Of a stretch of DNA of 64,000 nucleotides, positions 27,292 to 37,073 are shown piece after piece (position 1 is the stretch's first letter; each line of letters opens with the position of its first letter). Under the pieces are notes generated by a model. It saw only the letters and a program-made list of their open reading frames with translations. It was not told the origin of the DNA and did not search any database. The position numbers and the translations under genes are program-made. Location: positions 358,990-422,989 of the forward strand of contig CAWBNB010000033.1 in NCBI GenBank assembly GCA_963789885.1, in the 5' to 3' direction. Source of the DNA: DATEDA01 sp963789885. GTDB taxonomy: Bacteria > Pseudomonadota > Gammaproteobacteria > Burkholderiales > SG8-39.

Positions 27292-27319
27292 ATAGTACCC
27301 ACGACCTCGCGACTGTCAA
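27292..27319 (-). promoter_or_regulatory. gcl: Probable sigma-70 promoter of gcl
   Basis: On the minus strand there is a perfect -35 TTGACA (27314-27319), a 16-base spacer and a -10-like TACTAT (27292-27297), giving a start near 27285. The -35 is part of the 10-base palindrome GTCAATTGAC. Elements 1 and 2 bracket the promoter on either side. Confidence 0.6.
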
Positions 27320-27332
27320 TTGACGGCAGACA

Positions 27333-27349
27333 ATTTCGCATCACGGAAT
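27333..27349 (-). promoter_or_regulatory. Operator-like element 2 of gcl
   Basis: The sequence ATTTCGCATCACGGAAT repeats the flanks of element 1, 76 bases away (about seven helical turns), on the far side of the -35. A repressor bound at both could loop out the promoter. Confidence 0.55.
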
Positions 27350-27377
27350 GACGAGGGCCCCCATCCGCACCGCCGCG

Positions 27378-28954
27378 CTAGCGCACGCACTCGATCGCGA
27401 CGGTGTACCGCGCCGCCTGCTCGCCGACGTCGGCGGCGGAGAGCGTTGCGCCGGCGGGCGGCGCAGCGCGAAACGCCACACCGTTCGCCTCCAGGAAGCT
27501 TTGCAGGGTCGCGCCGTTGATCGCGAAGTTGACGTTCTGCGGGAGATCGCCGGTCGCCCCGGCGATGCGCAGGGCGTTCAGCTTGCTCTGCACCACGCCG
27601 ACCACCAGGCCGTGGCGGTCGAGCAGCGGCCCGCCGCTGTTCCCCTGTTGCACCGGTGCCGCGATCTGGAGCTTCGCCGTATCGTTCCCGAGCCCGCTCA
27701 GCGCGCTCACCGTGCCGGTGGTCACGATCGCGCTGGGTGCGAGCACCTGGCGCAGCGGGAAGCCGACGACCACGACGTCGTCGCCGGGCCGCACGCTCCG
27801 CCCCGAGCGGAGCTTCGCGGCCTCCGCCGGGATGCCCACGGCTCTCAGCAGCGCGAGATCGTTGCGCGCGTCGCGCGCGACGACCGCCGCCTCGATGCTT
27901 CCGGGCGCGACGGTGACGCGCTGGCAGTTGGCGACGACATGGTGATTGGTGACGACGTGGCCTTCGGCCGAAACAACGAAGCCGCTCCCGGAAATCGTTC
28001 GCGGCGACGTGCCGGCGGGCGGCGCGGGCGCGCCGGCGCCCCCCGGGCGATTGCGTCCGCGATGTCGGTGCCGGCGCGCCACTCGCGCGAGCGTTTCTGC
28101 GCCTCGGCGATCTGCTCGGCGGTCATCTTCTTCTCGAGCGCTTCCATCGCATCGCGCATCGGCTGCGGGTTGTGCCCCTGCGCGCGGGCGAGGTTGAACC
28201 ACATGTAGGCGAGCACGTAGTCGGTCGGCACGCCGGCGCCGCGCTCGTAGGCGTAGGCGAGCGCCGCCTGCGCCGCGGGCAGGCGCTGGTTCGCCGCGCG
28301 CCGGAACCACGCGACCCCTTCGCCAGCGTCCCGCGGCAGCCCGCCCTTGCCTTCGAAGTAGGCGCGACCGAGCAGGTACTGGCAGCCGCGGTCGCCGCTC
28401 GCCGCACCCTTGCGCCACCAGCTGACGGCCTCGGCGGCGTTCTTCTCGCGATCGGCGAGCTCGCCCAGCCAGCAATAGGCGGGGACGTGGTTCTGATCGG
28501 CTGCTGCCTTGAACCATTGGGCGGCGGTGGCAGGATCCTTCGGCAGCCCGCCGCGTCCCTCGACGAGCAGCACGCCCATCGCGTACTGCGCGGCGGCGAC
28601 GCCGGCCTCGGCGGCGCGCCGGATGAGATCGGTGCCCTTCGCCTCGTCCCTGGGAACCCCGCGCCCCTGCAAGTAGAGGGCGCCCAGCAGGGTTTGCGCT
28701 TGAGCGTAGTTCTGGCCGGCGGCGCGCCCGAGGTAGTCAGCGGCCTTCACCTCGTCGCGCGTCGCCCCGAGGCCGTTCAGGAGCATGAGGCCGACTTGGT
28801 ACTGCGCACGCGCGTCCCCGGCGTCGGCGACCGGCGCGAGCTCGCTCATCGCGGTGCGGTAGTCGCGGCGCTTGAGGGCTTGTTCGCCCTCGTCGAAACC
28901 GGCGTGCGCGGCGGCGGCGAAGGCGAGGAGGGCGAGAAAACGGATGGAGGACAT
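27378..28954 (-). CDS. Sel1-repeat protein fused to a trypsin-like serine protease; one frameshift
   Basis: The N-terminus has a signal peptide (MSSIRFLALLAFAAAAHAGF). About six Sel1/TPR-like repeats follow (for example ARAQYQVGLMLLNGLGATRD, AAQYAMGVLLVEGRGGLPKD, AQAALAYAYERGAGVPTDYV). After a low-complexity Ala/Pro linker the reading moves by one base in a G6 run near 28045. It continues as a complete S1C protease domain: SGSGFVVSAEGHVVTNHHVV (His), ARNDLALLRAVG (Asp) and VQQGNSGGPLLDRHG (Ser). There is no PDZ domain. A periplasmic protease recruited by its repeats to partner proteins is inferred. The homopolymer shift is probably a sequence error. Confidence 0.8.
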
Positions 28955-28990
28955 GACGCCCGGCCATTATTGCAGCCGGGCGGGAATGCG

Positions 28991-29725
28991 TCAGACCTCG
29001 ACTACGAGATCGGCGCGGAACCCGGTGTCCTCGTCGGCGTAGCCGCGCGGGTTGCACACGACCCGGGTCCCGCGGACGGTGTAGTCGAACGCCCGATGGG
29101 TGTGGCCGTGGATCCAGAGCTGCGCGCGGCCCATGAGGTGCTCGAGATTGCTGACGAACGCCGGGTTCAGGGGGTGATCGGCGAACTTCGGTGCGATGCT
29201 CCCGGGATGGGGCACGTGATGGGTGACGACGACCGTGACCCCGGCGAACGGCCGCAGCAGCCGGCGCGCGAGCCAGGCGCGATGCGCCGCGTGGAGGCCG
29301 GTCGAGTCGTCGACCGAGAACGGGCGGTCCTGCCAGCGGATCGACCGGTAGTCGATCAGCCAGGCCCAGTACTTCTCGATGGCGAGCTTCCGGCCCGCCT
29401 CGCCCGCGAGCGCGAAGTCGGTCCAGAGGGTGCAGCCGAGGAAGCGCACGCCGCCGATCACCGTCTCGCCGCAATCGAGGACCTGCACCCGGCTTCCGGC
29501 CGCCGCCTCCCGGAGCGCCGCCTGGGTGGCGTGGAACTCGCCGTCGTAGGGCTCGTGGTTGCCGGCGACGTAGAGCACCGGCGCGGCGAACCGGGCCTTG
29601 GCCCATTCGACGCCCGCGGCGCCGTTGTGGATGTCGCCGGCGAGGACGACCACGTCGGCCGGTGCGGCCGGCGGGTCGAACGGCGCCGCCTCGAGGTGCA
29701 GGTCGGAGAGGACCCGGATGCGCAC
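28991..29725 (-). CDS. Metallophosphoesterase family protein
   Basis: The 244-aa calcineurin-like phosphoesterase starts at a GTG at 29725 (VRIRVLSDLHLEAAPFDPP), 5 bases after the argG stop. The motif series is SDLHLE, VLAGDIHNG, YVAGNHEPYDG, VVVTHHVPHPG and WIHGHTHRAFDY, all metal-ligand positions present. Family members act on phosphodiesters, nucleotides or proteins. The substrate cannot be told. Translational coupling with argG is likely but the functional link is unclear. Confidence 0.87.
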   Translation of the reverse strand: MRIRVLSDLHLEAAPFDPPAAPADVVVLAGDIHNGAAGVEWAKARFAAPVLYVAGNHEPYDGEFHATQAALREAAAGSRVQVLDCGETVIGGVRFLGCTLWTDFALAGEAGRKLAIEKYWAWLIDYRSIRWQDRPFSVDDSTGLHAAHRAWLARRLLRPFAGVTVVVTHHVPHPGSIAPKFADHPLNPAFVSNLEHLMGRAQLWIHGHTHRAFDYTVRGTRVVCNPRGYADEDTGFRADLVVEV

Positions 29726-29730
29726 CGGCT

Positions 29731-30951
<1,221 letters not shown>

Positions 30952-30965
30952 TTTACCCTTGCCCT

Positions 30966-31913
30966 TCACGCTTCCCCCTTCGCCCTTGCGCCTTCTCCCG
31001 TCACCCTTCCGAGCACCAGAAATTCCATCAGCGCCTTCTGGACGTGCAGCCGGTTCTCCGCCTCGTCCCAGACGACGCTCTGCGGACCGTCGATCACGTC
31101 GGCGGCGACCTCTTCGCCCCGGTGGGCCGGGAGGCAGTGCATGAAGAGCGCCTCGCGCTTCGCCGCGCGCATCATGTCGTCGTCGACCTGCCAGTCGGCG
31201 AACGCGCGCTTGCGCTTCTCCGCCTCGGCCTCGAAGCCCATGCTCGTCCAGACGTCGGTGGTGACGAGGTCGGCGCCGCGCACCGCGTCCATCGGGTCGC
31301 CGAATGCCTCGAACCGCGGCCCCAACGCTGCCACGCGCTCCGGCTCGACCTCGTAGCCGGGCGGGGTCGAGACGTGCACGTTGAAGTCGAGCGTCTCGGC
31401 CGCCTGCAGCCACGTGTTGCACACGTTGTTCGAGTCGCCGATCCAGGCCACCGTCTTCCCGCGGATCGGACCGCGGTGCTCGATGAACGTGTAGATGTCG
31501 GCGAGGATCTGGCAGGGGTGATACTCGTCGGTGAGGCCGTTGATCACCGGCACCCGCGAGTGGCGCGCGAAGCGCTCCACGATCGCCTGCTCGAAGGTGC
31601 GGATCATCACGATGTCGCACATGCGCGAGATCACCTGGCCGGCGTCCTCCACCGGCTCGCCGCGGCCGAGCTGCGAGTCGCGCGTCGAGAGGAAGATCGC
31701 CGCGCCGCCGAGCTGGTGCATGCCGGCCTCGAACGAGAGCCGGGTCCGCGTCGACTGCTTCTCGAAGATCATCACCAGCGTCCGGTCGACGAGCGGCCAG
31801 TACTGCTCGTAGCGCTTGAACTTCGCCTTGATCCAGCGCGTGCGTTCGAAGACGTGCTCGAGCTCCTCGCGCGCGAGATCCTTGAACTGCAGGAAGTGCC
31901 TCGGTGTGGCCAC
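30966..31913 (-). CDS. argF: Ornithine carbamoyltransferase
   Basis: The 315-aa enzyme makes citrulline from ornithine and carbamoyl phosphate. The carbamoyl-phosphate motif is KQSTRTRLSFEAGM, with DEYHPCQILADIYT, the ornithine loop DVWTSMGFEAEAE and the catalytic FMHCLPAHRGEEV. Start ATG at 31913, 15 bases after argD. Length is that of a normal anabolic enzyme. Confidence 0.96.
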   Translation of the reverse strand: MATPRHFLQFKDLAREELEHVFERTRWIKAKFKRYEQYWPLVDRTLVMIFEKQSTRTRLSFEAGMHQLGGAAIFLSTRDSQLGRGEPVEDAGQVISRMCDIVMIRTFEQAIVERFARHSRVPVINGLTDEYHPCQILADIYTFIEHRGPIRGKTVAWIGDSNNVCNTWLQAAETLDFNVHVSTPPGYEVEPERVAALGPRFEAFGDPMDAVRGADLVTTDVWTSMGFEAEAEKRKRAFADWQVDDDMMRAAKREALFMHCLPAHRGEEVAADVIDGPQSVVWDEAENRLHVQKALMEFLVLGRVTGEGARAKGEA

Positions 31914-31928
31914 GGCAAGGCGCCCGCT

Positions 31929-33110
31929 TCAGGCGGGCTTGGCGAGGAACGCGCGGATGGCCGGCGCGAGCCCGTCGACGAGCGCGCGGGCGTCCGAGTC
32001 CGTGAAGACGAGCGGGGGCAGCAGGCGGATGACCCGGTCGGCGGTCACGTTGATGAGGAGTCCGGCTTCGAGCGCGCGCTTCACGAGCTCGCCGCACGGC
32101 CGGTCGAGCTCGATGCCGATCATCAGGCCCATGCCCCGGATCTCCAGCACGCCCTTCACGCCGGCGAGCGCGTCGCGGAAGCCGGCGCGGATCGCTTCGC
32201 CGACCCGCGTCGCGCGGTCGAGGAGTCCGTCTTCGGCGATCGCGTCGAAGGTGGCGAGCGCCGCCGCGCACGCGAGCGGCCCGCCACCGAAGGTCGAGCC
32301 GTGGGTCCCCGGTTTGAACACCCCCGCGGCGCGGCGGGCGGCCACACAGGCGCCGAGCGGCACACCCGACGCGATCCCCTTCGCGAGCGTGACGACGTCC
32401 GGCGCGACGCCCGCGTGCTGGAAGGCGAACCACTTGCCGGTGCGGCCGAGCCCGCTCTGCACCTCGTCGATCATCAGCAGCCAGTTCCGCTCGTCGCAGA
32501 TGCGGCGGAGGAAGCGCACGTACTCCGGATCGGCGACGTGGATGCCGCCCTCGCCCTGCAGGACTTCCACCAGGACGGCGACGATGTTCCGGTTGGCGTC
32601 GGCGGCCTGGCGGACGGCGTGCTCGTCGTTGTACGGCACCCGGATAAACCCTGGCACGAGCGGCTCAAAGCCGGCCTGGGCCTTGCGGCTGCCGGTCGCC
32701 GACAGCGTCGCGAGCGTGCGGCCGTGCCAGGCGTGCTCCATCACGACGATCGCGGCGCTCTGGACGCTGTTCTGGTGGCCGTAGAGGCGCGCGAGCTTGA
32801 TCGCGGTCTCGTTCGCTTCCGAGCCGGAGTTGCAGAAGAACGCCTCGTCCATGCCCGCCAGCGCGCAGATCCGGTCGGCGAGCGCGGTCTGGGCCGGGAT
32901 CTCGTAGAGGTTCGACGTGTGGATGACCTTTGCCGCCTGGTCCGCGATGGCCCGCACGAGACGCGGGTGTCCGTGCCCGAGGCCGGACACGGCGATGCCC
33001 GCCAGCGCATCGAGATACTTCTTGCCTGCCTCGTCCCACAGCCAGGCGCCTTCGCCGCGCACGAACGCCACCGGGAGGCGTGCGTAAGTCGGCATGACGT
33101 GAGTGGACAT
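31929..33110 (-). CDS. argD: Acetylornithine aminotransferase
   Basis: The 393-aa class III PLP aminotransferase converts N-acetylglutamate semialdehyde to acetylornithine. It shows GEGAWLWDEAGKKYLDALAG, FFCNSGSEANETAIKLARLY, LMIDEVQSGLGRTGKWFAFQ and the PLP lysine in TLAKGIASGVPLGACVA. It heads the arg operon and is preceded by a leader hairpin (33131-33153). Divergent from the ParA gene. Confidence 0.95.
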   Translation of the reverse strand: MSTHVMPTYARLPVAFVRGEGAWLWDEAGKKYLDALAGIAVSGLGHGHPRLVRAIADQAAKVIHTSNLYEIPAQTALADRICALAGMDEAFFCNSGSEANETAIKLARLYGHQNSVQSAAIVVMEHAWHGRTLATLSATGSRKAQAGFEPLVPGFIRVPYNDEHAVRQAADANRNIVAVLVEVLQGEGGIHVADPEYVRFLRRICDERNWLLMIDEVQSGLGRTGKWFAFQHAGVAPDVVTLAKGIASGVPLGACVAARRAAGVFKPGTHGSTFGGGPLACAAALATFDAIAEDGLLDRATRVGEAIRAGFRDALAGVKGVLEIRGMGLMIGIELDRPCGELVKRALEAGLLINVTADRVIRLLPPLVFTDSDARALVDGLAPAIRAFLAKPA

Positions 33111-33130
33111 GGCGGCGAGTTCCGAATGGA

Positions 33131-33153
33131 AAACGGCGGCTTGCGCCGCCGTA
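33131..33153 (-). terminator. Hairpin plus T-run in the argD leader, possible attenuator
   Basis: On the minus strand ACGGCGGC and GCCGCCGT close a four-base GCAA loop and are followed by TTTT. No minus-strand gene lies just upstream (parA runs the other way), so the structure is in the argD leader, 21 bases before the ATG. It could attenuate the arg operon. Confidence 0.5.
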
Positions 33154-33264
33154 ACGTGTTGAAGATGTTAGCACAGGGCCCCGGCGCTTAGAATGCGGCG
33201 GAGAGGACCGCCGCCTTGGCAACGGTTCTCCCGGGAATCGGGGAACAGGGGGCGACGGCCAGCG

Positions 33265-34047
33265 ATGACGCGGCTCGCGGTTTTCAACCAGAAGGGCGGG
33301 GTGGGCAAGACGACCACCGTGCTTAACCTCGCGGCGGCCCTAGCGCGGCGCCAGCTCGCGCCGCTCCTGCTCGACCTCGACGCGCAGGCGCACCTGTCCC
33401 AGATCCTGGCGCCGGTCGACAGCGCGGCCGACAGCGTGTTCGCCCACTTCAGCGAGTCGAAGCCGCTCGCGAGCCTCGTGCGGCCGGTCACCCTCGCTGC
33501 GGCCGAGGGCGGCGGCGAGCTCGTCCCCGCCCACGCCGAGCTGATGAAGATCGACTCCATGTTCGGGCGCGGACCGAACGTGCTCAACCGGCTCAAGAGC
33601 GGGCTGGACGACTACCTCAGGTCGGCGACGCCGCCGGCGGTGTTCATCGACTGCTGCCCGATGCTCGGCGTCCTCGCCCTGTCCGGCGTGTTCGCCGCCG
33701 ACCGGGTGCTCGTCCCCGTGTCGGCGGATTTCCTGGCGGTGAAGGGCGCGCTCGCGCTCGAGAACACGCTCAAGGCGCTCGAGCACGTGCTCAAGAAACG
33801 GGTCGAGCGGCGCTACGTCCTCACCCGCTTCGACTCGCGGCGCAAGATGGCGCACGACATCGAGGCGAGCCTGCGGGAGCGCTTCGGGCCCGAGCTCTGC
33901 GAGACGCGCGTGGCCGAGAGCGTGGCGCTCGCCGAGAGCCCGTTCCACCGCAAGGACATCTTCGCCCACGACGCGAAGAGCCGCGGTGCGCGCGACTACG
34001 AGCAGCTCCTGGAGGAACTGCTGTCGACCGGCTTTCTGGAGGTTTGA
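33265..34047 (+). CDS. ParA/Soj-like ATPase
   Basis: The 260-aa P-loop ATPase reads MTRLAVFNQKGGVGKTTTVL, with the deviant Walker A KGGVGKTT, Walker A' in LLLDLDAQAHLSQIL and Walker B in AVFIDCCPMLG. No ParB gene or clear parS site is nearby, so it is an orphan ParA/MinD-type protein, perhaps positioning a protein cluster. An upstream ATG at 33193 would add 24 residues ahead of the conserved start and is unlikely. Plus strand, divergent from argD. Confidence 0.87.
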   Translation: MTRLAVFNQKGGVGKTTTVLNLAAALARRQLAPLLLDLDAQAHLSQILAPVDSAADSVFAHFSESKPLASLVRPVTLAAAEGGGELVPAHAELMKIDSMFGRGPNVLNRLKSGLDDYLRSATPPAVFIDCCPMLGVLALSGVFAADRVLVPVSADFLAVKGALALENTLKALEHVLKKRVERRYVLTRFDSRRKMAHDIEASLRERFGPELCETRVAESVALAESPFHRKDIFAHDAKSRGARDYEQLLEELLSTGFLEV

Positions 34048-34053
34048 GGCGGG

Positions 34054-34071
34054 CGGCGAGAGGTCTCGCCG
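34054..34071. terminator. Hairpin between convergent genes
   Basis: CGGCGAG and CTCGCCG form a seven-base stem with an AGGT loop right after the parA stop. The convergent small gene ends at 34093. There is no T-run, so it would be a weak or factor-assisted terminator. Confidence 0.4.
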
Positions 34072-34092
34072 GGGTGCTGCCGACTTGCCTGC

Positions 34093-34314
34093 TTACTTCG
34101 AGACGAGCGCGAGGACGTCTTCGTAGCTCAGAGCGTCGGATCTCGGCGCGCCGACGGCGCGGCACTCGAGGACCTGGCAGTGGAGGTACATCTGGCGGAG
34201 CTTCCGCTCCGCGTCGGCCTCGTCGCGGCCGTGGATCGTGAGGTTGTCGACCACCATCCCGGTGCGGGTCTTGATCCGGAATCCGTATTTCATCGTGCTG
34301 AGAACCGCAGCCAT
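34093..34314 (-). CDS. Small protein of unknown function, 73 aa
   Basis: The protein reads MAAVLSTMKYGFRIKTRTGM, VVDNLTIHGRDEADAERKLR, QMYLHCQVLECRAVG and SYEDVLALVSK. It is soluble, mixed alpha/beta, with two close Cys (HCQVLEC). The strand-strand-helix pattern suggests a small regulatory or binding fold. I recognise similar short proteins in Burkholderiales only as hypotheticals. A good promoter (34344-34372) and a lone position between parA and the decarboxylase indicate that it is expressed on its own. Confidence 0.7.
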   Translation of the reverse strand: MAAVLSTMKYGFRIKTRTGMVVDNLTIHGRDEADAERKLRQMYLHCQVLECRAVGAPRSDALSYEDVLALVSK

Positions 34315-34343
34315 ACCCCCTCCCGATCAGGCAGTTGTTCGCA

Positions 34344-34372
34344 TGTATATCAAATTTGCCTCATCTGGACAA
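34344..34372 (-). promoter_or_regulatory. Promoter of the 73-aa gene with paired 11-base repeats
   Basis: On the minus strand there is a -35 TTGTCC (34367-34372), a 17-base spacer and a -10 TATACA (34344-34349). The near-repeats GCCTCATCTGG (34358-34368) and GCCTCATTCGG (34380-34390) lie 22 bases apart, two helical turns, one overlapping the -35. The surrounding stretch 34340-34440 is AT-rich in a GC-rich genome. Confidence 0.5.
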
Positions 34373-34510
34373 CGCAAATGCCTCATTCGGCGGGAGTTTC
34401 AACACTCGATTTGACTAAATTTTGAGCATTTTGCCCAAGAATTGAGCGCAGCCGACCCTGGCCGGCGGCGCAGGGGGCGCGCGAAATCCTGGCCGGCCGA
34501 GCGTGCGCGC

Positions 34511-36481
34511 CTAAGCGAGCCGCCGGAGCCCGCGCTCTTCGGCGACCTTGAGGACCCGGAGGCAGGGGATGTAGCCGTCGTGCACGATCCCGTGCAGCTC
34601 CATCCGCTTCTGCGAGCGGAGCAGCCCGGCGAGGTAGTCGAGGACCTCGCGCGTGACGATCTGGCCGGGGACGAGCACCGGGATGCCGGGCGGGTAAGGC
34701 GTGATCTGGTCGGCGCAGACCCGGTCGACGAGCGTCTTGTTGATGTTGTCCTTCTCGTCGAGGATCGGCAGCGCCTCGCCGCCGCAGTAGTACGCGTCCC
34801 GCGGCAGGCACCTGAGCGTGGTGAACTCCGGGATGTCCGGGGCCTGGTAGAGGCGCCGCGGCGCGCGGCCCTCGCGCGCGATCCGCATCAGCGCGTCGTA
34901 CAGCCGGGAGACCTTGCTGCGCGTCGTGCCGATCGTGAGCAGCAGGGTGAGCGTGTTGAAAGTCGACTTCTCCACCTGGATGTTGAACCGGGTGAAGAGC
35001 TCGCGCTGCAGGTCCTCGACCGTGTAGCCGCAGGTGGAGATGTCCACCGTGACCTTGGTCGGATCGAGGGTGATGCCGTCGCCCTTGACCTCGTCGGGCA
35101 GGAGCTCCGCCAGGTCGAGCACGCGGAAGACGCCGGTGGAGTTGATCTGGCTGCGCAGCTCCTGCGCGAGCGCGAGCGTGCGGGAGAGCAGCTTGTAGCC
35201 CTCCATCACCATCTGCTTCCGCGCCACGTCGAGGCTCGCGATCATCGCGTACTGCGGCGACGTCGACGTGTGCATGTTGAAGTTCTCGCGGAAGAGGTGC
35301 TCGTTGAACGCCGGATCGTTGACGTGGATCATGCTCGCCTGCGAGAAGGCGCTCATGACCTTGTGCGTCGATTGCGTCGCGTAGTCCGCACCGGCCTCGA
35401 TCGCGGTGGGCCGGAACTCGGGGTGGAAGCGCGCGAAGCCGTACCACGCCTCGTCGATGATGACCCGGATGCCCTGCGCGTGCGCCGCGTCGATGATCGG
35501 CTTGAGGTCGTAGCGGAAGCCGTCGTAGGTGCACGAGGTGAGGATCAGCGCCTCGGCGTCGGGGTGCTCCTCCATCGCCGCCAGGATCGTTCTTTTCGGA
35601 ACCGGCCCGTAGATGCCGTAGGTGCGGTTGACCGAGGAGTTGAGGTAGATCGGGTGCGCGCCCGACAGCACCACGCCGTGATGGACGGACTTGTGGCAGT
35701 TGCGGTCGAGCAGCAGCTTCTCGCCCGGCGCCAGGATCGTCTGGAAGATGACCTTGTTCGCCGTCGAGGTGCCGTTGGTGGCGAAGAAGGTCTGGCGCGC
35801 GCCGAACGCCTTCGCCGCCATCGCCTGCGCTTCGGCGATCACGCCTCGCGGCTCCATCAGCGAGTCGAGCATCGGCACCGACACCGAGAGGTCGGCGTCG
35901 AAGATGTGCTCGCCCATGAAGTCGTAGAAGTCGTTGATCCAGGGGCTGCCGCGCAGGGATTCGCCGGACGAGTGGCCGGGCGTATGCCAGGAGTCCTTCG
36001 CCATCCAGACGTAGTTCTTGAGCTGGTCGTAGAAGGGGGTGCGGGAGCGCTCCTGGATCTGGGCGTTCAGGATGCGGTACATGCCGCGGTAGTCGCGCTC
36101 GTCGCGGTAGAAATAGCCGTCGACCGCCTCGGCGAACAGCGTGTCGACGACCTCGTCCTCGTGCTCCTGCGCGACCAGGATGTACACGTCGACCTCCGGC
36201 CGGAAGCGCGTGATCCGCTGCACCAGCTCGACCGCCGACATCTGGAGCCGGCGCGAGTTCTTGCCGTTGAGGTTGTAGAGCTTGTCGTCGACGACCACCG
36301 CCTGGACGTCCCCGTCCTGCTCGAGCAGCTCGAGGGCCTCGCGCGCCGTGGTGACGCCGGTGAAGGTGAGGCCGAGCGGGTTGTCGAGCGAGCGCGCGGC
36401 GGCGTTCAGCCCCTTCACGAATTCGCGCAGCACCAGCGGCTCGTCGTTGATGACGAGCACGCGGCTGACGGGCTTGCGCAT
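34511..36481 (-). CDS. Orn/Lys/Arg decarboxylase, PLP-dependent class I, with receiver-like N-terminal domain
   Basis: The 656-aa protein starts with a receiver-like wing domain (VSRVLVINDEPLVLREFVKG). The PLP fold follows: KDSWHTPGHSSGESLRGSPW, FFATNGTSTANKVIFQTILA, LILTSCTYDGFRYDLKPIID, IIDEAWYGFARFHPEFR and the PLP lysine in ATQSTHKVMSAFSQASMIHV. The C-terminal domain carries PYPPGIPVLVPGQIV. Length is slightly below the 710-750 aa of inducible enterobacterial enzymes. It makes a polyamine or diamine from lysine, ornithine or arginine; which one cannot be told. The ATG is 18 bases after rpsT-side intergenic sequence; it is transcribed alone. Confidence 0.9.
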   Translation of the reverse strand: MRKPVSRVLVINDEPLVLREFVKGLNAAARSLDNPLGLTFTGVTTAREALELLEQDGDVQAVVVDDKLYNLNGKNSRRLQMSAVELVQRITRFRPEVDVYILVAQEHEDEVVDTLFAEAVDGYFYRDERDYRGMYRILNAQIQERSRTPFYDQLKNYVWMAKDSWHTPGHSSGESLRGSPWINDFYDFMGEHIFDADLSVSVPMLDSLMEPRGVIAEAQAMAAKAFGARQTFFATNGTSTANKVIFQTILAPGEKLLLDRNCHKSVHHGVVLSGAHPIYLNSSVNRTYGIYGPVPKRTILAAMEEHPDAEALILTSCTYDGFRYDLKPIIDAAHAQGIRVIIDEAWYGFARFHPEFRPTAIEAGADYATQSTHKVMSAFSQASMIHVNDPAFNEHLFRENFNMHTSTSPQYAMIASLDVARKQMVMEGYKLLSRTLALAQELRSQINSTGVFRVLDLAELLPDEVKGDGITLDPTKVTVDISTCGYTVEDLQRELFTRFNIQVEKSTFNTLTLLLTIGTTRSKVSRLYDALMRIAREGRAPRRLYQAPDIPEFTTLRCLPRDAYYCGGEALPILDEKDNINKTLVDRVCADQITPYPPGIPVLVPGQIVTREVLDYLAGLLRSQKRMELHGIVHDGYIPCLRVLKVAEERGLRRLA

Positions 36482-36636
36482 CCGGAGGGGCCGGCCGCGG
36501 CTAGCGCGCGCGCGCAGCGCACGGCCGCCCGACCCGCCGGCAGGGGCGGGGGGACGGGCGGTCGGAAGTGCTCAGAAACTGCCCTTCGACGGGCTCGAGG
36601 ACGTGGCCTGCAGCAGGTTCGGCGACCTGCGGAGCG

Positions 36637-36900
36637 TCAGGCGAGGGCCTTGATGCGCGCGGCGAGGCGGCTCTTGTTGCGCCCGGCCGTGTTCTTGTGG
36701 ATCACCTTCTTGTCGGCGATCCGGTCGATTGCGCTCGAGGCTTCGCTCAGGAGCCGCGTCGCGCCGGCCTTGTCGCCGGCGTCGATCGCCTTGCGGACCT
36801 TGCGGATCGCGCTGCGGAAGGCGGAGCGCAGGGCGGCATTGTGCTGGCGGCGCTTCTCGGACTGGCGGGCGCGCTTGCGGGCTTGTGCAGTGTTGGCCAT
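36637..36900 (-). CDS. rpsT: 30S ribosomal protein S20
   Basis: The 87-aa basic helical protein reads MANTAQARKRARQSEKRRQH, NAALRSAFRSAIRKVRKAID and DKKVIHKNTAGRNKSRLAAR, the standard S20 text. Start ATG at 36900; the longer in-frame reading adds a promoter-region artefact. It is divergent from murJ, a frequent arrangement in betaproteobacteria. S20 binds 16S rRNA early in 30S assembly. Confidence 0.97.
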   Translation of the reverse strand: MANTAQARKRARQSEKRRQHNAALRSAFRSAIRKVRKAIDAGDKAGATRLLSEASSAIDRIADKKVIHKNTAGRNKSRLAARIKALA

Positions 36901-36940
36901 GCTCTCTCTGTTTGCGGACCGGCGTTCGGAAAAGGCGCGG

Positions 36941-36969
36941 ATTGTAGGCGCAAAGGCGGTCGGGCGCAA
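36941..36969 (-). promoter_or_regulatory. rpsT: rpsT promoter
   Basis: On the minus strand TTGCGC (36964-36969), 17 bases, TACAAT (36941-36946). The start would lie near 36934, about 34 bases upstream of the ATG. Confidence 0.6.
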
Positions 36970-37000
36970 GCGAATACAAGGGCTTAGGGGCGCGCGCCCG

Positions 37001-37006
37001 TATAAT
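37001..37006 (+). promoter_or_regulatory. murJ: Perfect -10 (TATAAT) upstream of murJ
   Basis: TATAAT stands alone in very GC-rich sequence; the -35 region is poor. Transcription would start near 37013, only a few bases before an ATG at 37018 that opens a 19-codon reading frame. Confidence 0.45.
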
Positions 37007-37073
37007 CGCCGCGCCCGATGAACGCCCGCTCCGACGCCCCGACCGACGCCCTGGTGCGAGAGAGAAAACCAGG

